A program made the translations under genes and the position numbers. DNA of 12,414 nucleotides, taken from positions 1 to 12,414 of the forward strand of contig JACCUC010000010.1 in assembly GCA_013812065.1 (NCBI GenBank), read 5' to 3'. The stretch comes from Thermoleophilaceae bacterium. Its GTDB lineage: Bacteria > Actinomycetota > Thermoleophilia > Solirubrobacterales > Thermoleophilaceae. Below, piece by piece: positions 6,880 through 12,414 of this stretch. The notes below the pieces were generated by a model. It did not search any database. It had not been told where the DNA came from and was given only the letters and a program-made list of their open reading frames with translations. The number at the start of each line of letters is the position of its first letter. Positions within the stretch are counted from its first letter, which is position 1.

Positions 6880-7392
6880 CTACGCGCCGATCCGGCCGCG
6901 GCGCTGAGCCACGAGCAGACCGAGACCGCCGGCGAGCGAGAGGCCGCCGACCACCGCGAGCAGCCAGGCGTCGAAGCCGGTCTGCGCGAGGTTCACGCCG
7001 CCGACGCCGCCGCCGCCGCCGACGCCGCCGCCGCCGCCGCCGACATCGCCGCTGCTCACGTTGTCGTCGTCATCTCCGCCGACGCCGTCATCGTCGCCGT
7101 CGCCTTCGCCTTCGCCTTCGACGTTGGTCGTGTTCCCGCAGTTGTTCTCGGCGCTGGCGTCGCCACCCGCGTTCTGCGCGATGGCGCAGTTGTTGTCGCC
7201 GCCGTCGCCGCCGTCGCCGCCGCCGTCGTAGCCGTCATAGCCGGCCGCACCGCCGCCGTCGCCGCCGGTGCCCGCTTCGGCCTCGGCATTCTGGTTGGTC
7301 GTGTCGATGTCCGTCTCCGCGCCTGCGAACACCACAGCCGGCATCGCGCAGAACATCGCCAGCGCGACGAGCATTCCGATTACCTTCTTCAT
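6880..7392 (-). CDS. Gly/Asp-rich cell-surface protein with LAQTG class E sorting signal
   Basis: A 170-residue exported protein with a complete sortase layout: signal peptide (1-23, MKKVIGM to VVFAG), a low-complexity mature part, the sorting motif NLAQTG (L135-G139), a hydrophobic helix (about 142-162) and an Arg tail QRRGRIGA. Class E sortases prefer LAxTG over LPxTG, and one is encoded 0.8 kb away. The mature part is very acidic and Gly-rich (GGDGGDGG, GDGDDDGVGGDDDD) and ends in a polyglycine stalk. Two related stretches contain QNA (NQNAEAEAG and AQNAGGDAS) and NNC occurs twice, so a disulphide or pairing is possible. No enzyme domain is visible. Expression signals are unusually strong: AGGAGG seven bases before the ATG, a near-consensus promoter and a perfect terminator. 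The role is unknown; an abundant surface or coat protein is the simplest reading. Confidence 0.88.
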   Translation of the reverse strand: MKKVIGMLVALAMFCAMPAVVFAGAETDIDTTNQNAEAEAGTGGDGGGAAGYDGYDGGGDGGDGGDNNCAIAQNAGGDASAENNCGNTTNVEGEGEGDGDDDGVGGDDDDNVSSGDVGGGGGGVGGGGGVGGVNLAQTGFDAWLLAVVGGLSLAGGLGLLVAQRRGRIGA

Positions 7393-7399
7393 GCGCCTT

Positions 7400-7405
7400 C
7401 CTCCT
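7400..7405 (-). promoter_or_regulatory. Ribosome binding site of the LAQTG-protein gene
   Basis: Perfect AGGAGG on the minus strand, seven bases before the ATG at 7392. It is the strongest Shine-Dalgarno sequence in the window and fixes the start. Confidence 0.9.
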
Positions 7406-7460
7406 ATGGAACTGAGTTTGTGCGGGCGCCTGGGACGCGACCGCCGCTGTCAAGGCGGAA

Positions 7461-7512
7461 GGTATAGCCGACCGCCGTACCGGCGTCAAGGGATTGGCCA
7501 AAAAAAAATTAA
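7461..7512 (-). promoter_or_regulatory. Sigma-70-type promoter with A/T upstream element for the LAQTG-protein gene
   Basis: On the minus strand: TTGACG (7484-7489), exactly 17 bases, then TATACC (7461-7466). Transcription would start near 7454, giving a leader of about 60 bases. Upstream of the -35 box, minus-strand TTAATTTTTTTTT (7500-7512) falls at about -46 to -58, where an UP element binds the RNA polymerase alpha subunit. A run of nine A/T bases is striking in this GC-rich DNA. Confidence 0.8.
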
Positions 7513-8008
7513 GCAGGCCTAAAGAGCGGAACGGCGGGTAGAGGGCCAAAACGCGACCGTGTGCCCGCGGGCGCCGTTCCGTTCCCGTCTATTGAGGCTG
7601 ACCTCCTGGCGAGGAGCCCTCCGCGGCGCTGGGCCGCGACCAGCCCGAGGCCGCCGGCGAATGAGAGGCCGCCGAGCGCCGCGAGCATCAGGCGTCTCAG
7701 GGCGTATCGTGAAAGTGCCTCGGCCTGGATACGGGCGCATCCGCTAGGAGCGTCACCGCATTCCAGAGCGGTTCGGAGCCGGAGTCGGAGCCCTTTCGCG
7801 ATCATCGGGACTTCCTGGACACACCTTTGAAGCCCGTGGGCGGGAGTCGCACCCCGCTGACCGGCACGTCGCCGCCTACCTCGTCGTGTCATCGTCGACG
7901 CCGTGACCGTCGGGTCGGCGAAACGTGTCGCCGTCGAAGCTCTGCGACCGGTCATCTCGCAGCTGGCGTCGTCGACCTCGGCCGGTAGGAGCTCGCGGCC
8001 GGCTGGTT
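7509..8008 (-). pseudogene. Decayed second copy of the LAQTG surface-protein gene
   Basis: Bases 7621-7696 match 6896-6972, the region coding for the membrane helix and Arg tail of the LAQTG protein, at about 66 of 76 positions with one single-base gap (hand alignment). Translated, MLAALGGLSFAGGLGLVAAQ parallels LLAVVGGLSLAGGLGLLVAQ. A second patch matches at 7956-7973 against 7147-7164 (15 of 18 bases; DDASCE versus GDASAE). The parts are in different frames, stops interrupt them, and no LAxTG precedes the helix in frame; the aligned position reads TP then stop. No signal peptide is found. An open frame from the ATG at 7805 (98 codons, AGGAAG upstream) still covers the helix and ends at 7509, so a small membrane product is possible but I think unlikely. 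The edges are approximate. Confidence 0.6.
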
Positions 8009-8214
8009 GACGTCGCCGCCCGCGGACAGTCGTCAAGGACCTAAAGGTTTCTGAAAGATCTGTGTCAGCGGGATCGCGCCCCTGGCGGGCGCAAGGGGAG
8101 GGCTGGAGGGCGGCGAAGATCACGGCGGTGAGCCAGCCTTCTTGCGGGGCTGTGCGTTATCGGATCCGGCGGCTACGATGTCCTCGATTCGCACCCGACC
8201 ACCCAGATACGAGC

Positions 8215-9663
8215 ATGGCAACTCTGAGTGATCGCCCCGACCACGGGCACGCAGGCGATACGGCCCCCTCGAGCCGCAAGAATGTCCATTGTCCCCACTG
8301 CGGGACGCTGATGGCTTCGGGCGCCGAGTTGCCGTGGCCGGGCGAGCCCGTGCTCTGCCCGGGCTGCGAGCGGTGGGTGGGCCGCGGTCGCGGGATACCG
8401 TTCACGCCGCCGGCACGCGGCGACGCCGGGCCCGACGCCGCCGAAGACCCGCTCGAGAGCGCCCCGCGACACGAACCCGAGCTCGACGCCCCGCCTCGTG
8501 ACGAGCGCCCGCCGCGGCCGAGCCGCCAACGCCCGGCGCGCCCCGGGGCGATCGAGGGAGGCCGGGCGCGCGAGCTCGGGCCTCCGCCCGTTCCCACCGC
8601 ATTCGCTTCTTCCGGGCGCCTCCGGCCGCAGGAGAGCGGAGCATCGCATCCGGCCGAGCCCTGGGACCGGGCCCAGCCTGCCTTCGGTCCCGGAGAGCCG
8701 GGGGCGGCCGGCGACGCCGGCTTCGGGAACGGCGCCGAGGCTCCCGTCGAGGGTCCTGATTCCCTGGCGCCCGCCCAGCCGATCGAGCGCTCAGGGCCTC
8801 GCGCGACCGGCGGACATGGCAACGGTGCAGCTCGCCCACCAGGGTCGTACGGACCCCCCGCGCCCCCCGCGCCGGAACATACGGTTGCCTTCCCGGCGCT
8901 GACCGACGAGCGCAAGCGGCGCCGACGGTTCGCGCTGCCGCGCCTTCGCCGTCCCGTCCTGCGCCGCCCCACGCGCGCGGGGGTGATGCGCAAGCTCCCG
9001 CTGATCCTCGTCGTCGCCGGCGTGCTGCTGCTGCTCGAAGGCGCGCTGACCGTCCTGTGGAAGGAGCCCTTCTCAGCGCTGTTCGCCTCTCAGAGCCAGG
9101 GCGCCCTGGGCGACGACCTCGAGGCCAACGAGCGCGAGGCCGCCCGCGAGGCCGCGAAGGGCCGGCGCAACGCCCTCCAGTACATGCGCCGGCGCGCCGT
9201 GTCGCTCAACTCCGAGCTCGGGCCGGGCGAGGCCGTCGGCCGGCTGCGGGTCAAGAAGATCGACCTCAGCACCGTCGTCGTCCAGAGCACGACCGAGCCG
9301 AGCCTGACCAAGGGACCCGGCCACTACCGCGAGACGCCTCTGCCCGGCCAGAAGGGCAACTGGACGGTCGGCATCGCCGGGCACCGCACGACCTACGACG
9401 CCCCGTTCCGCAATATCGACAAGCTCGACCGCGGCGACGAGATCGTCTTCACGTTGCCCTACGGGCGCTTCACCTACGAGGTCGAGGGCACGAAGATCGT
9501 TGACGACTCGGAGACCCGCGTCTTCGTTCCCAAGGGCTACGACCGCATCGCCCTCACTGCCTGCCACCCGCTCTACAGCGCGGCGCAGCGGATCATCGCC
9601 TACGGCAAGCTCAAGGAGAGCAAGCCGCGGGGCGGGGCCAAGCGGGTGGCGGCGCAGTCCTAA
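8215..9663 (+). CDS. srtE: Class E sortase with N-terminal zinc ribbon and long Pro-rich cytosolic region
   Basis: A membrane-bound transpeptidase that cuts LAxTG-type sorting signals and joins proteins to the cell wall. From the ATG at 8215 it has 482 residues, against roughly 200-350 for most class E sortases. Order: a CPHC...CPGC zinc ribbon (C26, C29, C48, C51), a long Pro/Gly/Arg-rich region without clear fold (about 60-240), a basic stretch, one membrane helix (about 261-282), an Ala/Arg/Glu-rich linker, then the sortase domain (about 325-475). Catalytic residues are all present: H390 in GIAGHRTTYDAPF, C450 in ALTACHPLYS, R459 in AAQRIIAYG. The likely topology puts the zinc ribbon inside and the enzyme outside. 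An open frame reaches back to 8062, but 8215 gives the first sensible start. No clear ribosome site is seen. The nearby LAQTG protein is the obvious substrate; it converges with the gene at 9689. Confidence 0.92.
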   Translation: MATLSDRPDHGHAGDTAPSSRKNVHCPHCGTLMASGAELPWPGEPVLCPGCERWVGRGRGIPFTPPARGDAGPDAAEDPLESAPRHEPELDAPPRDERPPRPSRQRPARPGAIEGGRARELGPPPVPTAFASSGRLRPQESGASHPAEPWDRAQPAFGPGEPGAAGDAGFGNGAEAPVEGPDSLAPAQPIERSGPRATGGHGNGAARPPGSYGPPAPPAPEHTVAFPALTDERKRRRRFALPRLRRPVLRRPTRAGVMRKLPLILVVAGVLLLLEGALTVLWKEPFSALFASQSQGALGDDLEANEREAAREAAKGRRNALQYMRRRAVSLNSELGPGEAVGRLRVKKIDLSTVVVQSTTEPSLTKGPGHYRETPLPGQKGNWTVGIAGHRTTYDAPFRNIDKLDRGDEIVFTLPYGRFTYEVEGTKIVDDSETRVFVPKGYDRIALTACHPLYSAAQRIIAYGKLKESKPRGGAKRVAAQS

Positions 9664-9668
9664 GGCCT

Positions 9669-9680
9669 CCGCGCGCGCGG
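9669..9680. terminator. Palindrome between convergent genes
   Basis: CCGCGCGCGCGG, a 12-base perfect palindrome, sits in the 25-base gap between the sortase stop and the end of the lysyl-oxidase-like gene. It has no T-tract on either side and no loop beyond that forced by the palindrome. A bidirectional terminator role is possible only by position. Confidence 0.2.
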
Positions 9681-9688
9681 CACTAGGG

Positions 9689-10504
9689 TCAGCGAACGCA
9701 GCGCTCGCGCCGCGGGCAGCTCCTGAGGCGATCGACCTCGGGCCGGCGGTCGTTGCCGCGCGGCCAGTCGATGCGCACGAGCGCGGACGAGGCGTTGTTC
9801 GAGTAGGTCGACTCGCGCACACGTCGGTCGCCGTTCGCCCGGTGCACGAGCTCGTAGTCGCCGGCGGGAAGGCCGGTGATGTCGATCGACTGGCCCTCCA
9901 GGTAGGGGGGGTAGTCGTCGCCGTAGCCGACCGAGATGCCCTGGAGCACGTTCAGCGCCTTCGGCTGCTTCTTGAGGCAGGCCCCGGTGAGCACGGGGCG
10001 ATCGGGCTTGCGGGGAAGCCTTCGCCCGGGGTCGTAGCGATCCCCGAGGCAGAAGCCGGTCTTTCGGTCGGGGCGCACGAGCCGGTGGTCGGAGGCGCGC
10101 CGCAGCTCGTAGCGATCGAAGAACAGGTAGTGCCAGTGATCGTGGCCGCCGGAGTACGTGTAGCGGATGCGACCGATGTTCCGGACGCGCGCCCGCGAGC
10201 CGTCGGTGCGCTCGATCAGCTGGTCCGCGGTCATCTCTGGGTCGCGGGCGGAGCGCTTCCCGCGCACGGTCAGCCGGCCGGGACCGTGGTTCTCCACCGC
10301 AGACTCGAAGCCGAGCTGGAAGCGGCCGTCGCGACCGCGTACCCCGAGGTCGCTGGGCGTGCGCTGGACGAGATCGGGCCAGATCTCGGGCGGCGGGGCG
10401 ACCGAGTCGCCGGGGCTGGACGCGGCGGAGAAGATGGCCACCGCCCCCACCACGCACAGGGCGGCTCCGAAAATGGGGGCGAGCAGAGCCCGGGGACGAG
10501 GCAT
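9689..10504 (-). CDS. Lysyl-oxidase-like secreted copper protein
   Basis: The match is to the bacterial lysyl oxidase family, copper enzymes that oxidise primary amines such as lysine side chains in the animal members. From the ATG at 10504 it has 271 residues. An N-terminal hydrophobic helix (about 7-28, no lipobox) is a signal peptide or anchor. Then PDLVQRTPSDL, FESAVENHGPGRLTVRG, YTYSGGHDHWHYLFFDRYEL with the copper-ligand cluster H121, H123, H125, KTGFCLGDRYD, and GISVGYGDDYPPYLEGQ leading to DYELVHRAN and ESTYSNNASS. All core blocks of the bacterial family are present; cofactor formation cannot be judged from sequence. It lies 28 bases after the nucleotidyltransferase gene, yet TACGAT six bases before the ATG suggests a separate leaderless transcript. 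A 31-codon extension upstream is open but precedes the signal and is rejected. The bacterial substrate is unknown. Confidence 0.85.
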   Translation of the reverse strand: MPRPRALLAPIFGAALCVVGAVAIFSAASSPGDSVAPPPEIWPDLVQRTPSDLGVRGRDGRFQLGFESAVENHGPGRLTVRGKRSARDPEMTADQLIERTDGSRARVRNIGRIRYTYSGGHDHWHYLFFDRYELRRASDHRLVRPDRKTGFCLGDRYDPGRRLPRKPDRPVLTGACLKKQPKALNVLQGISVGYGDDYPPYLEGQSIDITGLPAGDYELVHRANGDRRVRESTYSNNASSALVRIDWPRGNDRRPEVDRLRSCPRRERCVR

Positions 10505-10510
10505 CGACGG

Positions 10511-10516
10511 ATCGTA
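10511..10516 (-). promoter_or_regulatory. Candidate leaderless -10 box (TACGAT) for the lysyl-oxidase-like gene
   Basis: TACGAT on the minus strand matches TAnnnT, ends six bases before the ATG at 10504, and falls in the 28-base gap after the upstream gene. No Shine-Dalgarno sequence and no clear -35 box are seen. Confidence 0.4.
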
Positions 10517-10532
10517 TCGGCGCGCCGGACCC

Positions 10533-11537
10533 TCACCGAGGAGGAGGATCCGGCGACCGCAGGTGCTCGACGACCGCGCCGCGACCCACGATCGCACCGA
10601 TCACGACCTCGCCCTCGGGGACGCGCGTCCCGGGTAGCAGGATGACGTCTCGCAGCGAAGCGCCGGCCTCGACAGTGCAGCGGTCGCCGATGGCCACCGG
10701 CCCCATCAGCCGCACGCCCTCTCCGAGCTCGCAGTCCTCGCCGATCCACACCGGCGCCCCGACGAGCTCGAGGTCCTCCGGCAGCGGACTGCGCTCGCCG
10801 GCGCGCAGGCCCTCCCGAGCCTCGCGACCGGGGACCTCGAGTTGCAGCCGTCCCTCAAGCGCGTCCCAGGTGCCCTGGCGCAGCTCGGCGAACGATCCGA
10901 TGTCGTTCCAGTAGGACTCGATCTCGTGGATGTAGAAGGGGACGTCGTGCTCGAGCAGGGCGGGGAAGACGTCCTGCGCCCAGTCGACCGGATCGTCGTC
11001 GGGGAAGAAGTCGAAGATCTCCGGGCTGAAGCAGTAGATGCCGCAGTTGGCGAGGTCGGAGAGCGCCTCATCGGGATCGGGCTTCTCCTGGAAGCCCTGG
11101 ATGCGGCCATCCTCGTCGTGGATCACGACGCCGTACGCGCGCGTGTCGGGAATCGACTTGACGGTCAGAGTGGCGATGCCGCCGGCGCTGCGGTGACGCT
11201 CGACGAGCGCGCTGACGTCGAGGTCGGTGAGCACGTCGCCGGAGATCACCACCACCTCCTCGTCGCCGAAGAAGTCGCGCACTTTGCGGACGCCTCCGGC
11301 CGTGCCCAGCAGCTCGGGCTCGTGGCGGTACTCGATCCGATCGCCGAAGTAGTCGCGGATCGAGTCCGGGAACCAGTGCAGGTTGGCCACGAGCTCGTCG
11401 AAGCCCTGATGCTCGAGCAGGCGGACGATATGAGCCATGACCGGGCGGTCGAGCATGGGGACCATCGGCTTGGGCAGCTCGTAGGTGAGCGGCTGCAGGC
11501 GGGTGCCGAGGCCGGCGGCGAGGACCATCGCCTTCAT
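10533..11537 (-). CDS. Sugar-1-phosphate nucleotidyltransferase (mannose-1-phosphate guanylyltransferase-like)
   Basis: The enzyme forms an NDP-sugar from a sugar-1-phosphate and an NTP, supplying glycan synthesis. It has 334 residues: a nucleotidyltransferase domain (about 1-235) with LAAGLGTRLQPLT, the following lysine K23 in LPKPMVP, the metal aspartate D101 in VISGDV, E151-K152 in QEKPDPDE, NCGIY at 164-168, and D212 in WNDIG. A C-terminal left-handed beta-helix (about 256-325) shows hexapeptide-like turns (APVWIGEDCELGEG, GPVAIGDRCTVEAG). The two-domain layout is typical of GDP-mannose pyrophosphorylase-type proteins, but glucose-1-phosphate thymidylyl- or uridylyltransferases share it, so the nucleotide and sugar are not assigned. 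The ATG at 11537 starts exactly at the conserved MKAMVLAAG. It lies 49 bases after ahcY on the same strand, probably co-transcribed; a hairpin at 11542-11568 precedes the start and there is no ribosome site. Confidence 0.88.
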   Translation of the reverse strand: MKAMVLAAGLGTRLQPLTYELPKPMVPMLDRPVMAHIVRLLEHQGFDELVANLHWFPDSIRDYFGDRIEYRHEPELLGTAGGVRKVRDFFGDEEVVVISGDVLTDLDVSALVERHRSAGGIATLTVKSIPDTRAYGVVIHDEDGRIQGFQEKPDPDEALSDLANCGIYCFSPEIFDFFPDDDPVDWAQDVFPALLEHDVPFYIHEIESYWNDIGSFAELRQGTWDALEGRLQLEVPGREAREGLRAGERSPLPEDLELVGAPVWIGEDCELGEGVRLMGPVAIGDRCTVEAGASLRDVILLPGTRVPEGEVVIGAIVGRGAVVEHLRSPDPPPR

Positions 11538-11541
11538 GCGA

Positions 11542-11568
11542 CGGCGGTCCGGCGCTCAGCCACCGCCG
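11542..11568 (-). promoter_or_regulatory. Hairpin just before the nucleotidyltransferase start
   Basis: In the minus-strand RNA, CGGCGGT and ACCGCCG pair perfectly over 7 bp, with an inner GGC/GCC stem in the 13-base loop. It ends four bases before the ATG at 11537 and follows ahcY by 18 bases. It has no T-tract, so control of translation or RNA processing between the two genes is likelier than termination. Confidence 0.35.
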
Positions 11569-11586
11569 GGATAGGGAAGATCGGGC

Positions 11587-12414
<828 letters not shown>

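Larger units (their letters stand above)
7393..8214. other. Gene-poor stretch between the surface-protein and sortase genes
   Basis: This 822-base stretch has no intact gene that I accept. It holds the leader and promoter of the LAQTG gene (7393-7512), the remnant paralogue (7509-8008) and an A/T-richer pocket at 8036-8066 with a second minus-strand TTGACG (8030-8035) but no matching -10 box, perhaps a relic of the remnant's promoter. The last part (8067-8214) must carry the sortase promoter: TACGAT at 8174-8179 is a possible -10 box with a leader of about 28 bases, but I find no -35 box. No RNA gene or attachment site was seen. Confidence 0.5.

Noticed and set aside
6985..7265. GCC-type triplet repeats as a possible satellite or CRISPR-like array
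   Set aside because: There are no regular repeat-spacer units; the pattern is explained by Gly/Asp codons of the LAQTG protein.
6267..7415. A 382-codon plus-strand open frame, mostly Arg
   Set aside because: It crosses the antisense of the protease gene, the terminator and the antisense of the LAQTG gene. The Arg runs are the reading of Gly/Asp codon tracts in another frame.
7500..7512. T9 tract as an intrinsic terminator of the remnant gene
   Set aside because: I find no convincing stem just before it on the minus strand, and its spacing fits an UP element of the promoter at 7461-7489 better.
8157..8993. A 278-codon minus-strand open frame
   Set aside because: Antisense to the zinc-ribbon and Pro-rich part of the sortase gene; composition is typical shadow Arg/Gly/Ser/Ala.
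9073..9822. A 249-codon minus-strand open frame
   Set aside because: Antisense to the catalytic part of the sortase, with its Cys and His motifs intact on the plus strand.

Overview
The window is very GC-rich. It uses GTG as well as ATG starts, packs genes tightly, and carries an actinobacterial gene set: a class E sortase with a LAxTG substrate, caa3-type CtaG, the comF-hpf-secA order and a lysyl-oxidase-like protein. I infer a deep-branching actinobacterium, possibly of the Thermoleophilia/Solirubrobacterales kind. That placement rests on recognition, not on a search.

Layout, left to right. Positions 1-3144 hold three minus-strand genes read in the order comF, hpf, secA; secA runs off the left edge. 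Diverging from comF, 3267-4714 holds a plus-strand pair: a CtaG-type membrane protein and a lipoprotein, closed by an intrinsic terminator at 4738-4769. The minus strand then carries an acidic lipoprotein (4768-5316), a secreted matrixin-like zinc protease (5370-6674), and a small Gly/Asp-rich surface protein ending in LAQTG, a membrane helix and an Arg-rich tail (6880-7392). The last has its own strong promoter, ribosome binding site and terminator. Positions 7393-8214 hold no intact gene. They contain that promoter with an A/T upstream element and a decayed second copy of the LAQTG-protein gene. A class E sortase with an N-terminal zinc ribbon follows on the plus strand (8215-9663). It converges on minus-strand genes for a lysyl-oxidase-like secreted protein (9689-10504), a sugar-phosphate nucleotidyltransferase (10533-11537) and S-adenosylhomocysteine hydrolase (11587 to the right edge).

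The ends are housekeeping: protein export, ribosome hibernation, DNA uptake or nucleotide salvage, respiratory assembly, the methyl cycle and sugar activation. The middle, about 4.1-10.5 kb, encodes almost only exported proteins: two lipoproteins, a zinc protease, a sortase substrate, its likely sortase and a copper-oxidase-like protein. The best-supported functional link is that the sortase at 8215-9663 anchors the LAQTG protein at 6880-7392. The degraded duplicate between them suggests the locus once held two substrates. Three genes (secA, the 4768-5316 lipoprotein and the lysyl-oxidase-like gene) have a TAnnnT -10 box 6-7 bases before the start codon and no Shine-Dalgarno sequence, as expected for leaderless mRNAs.
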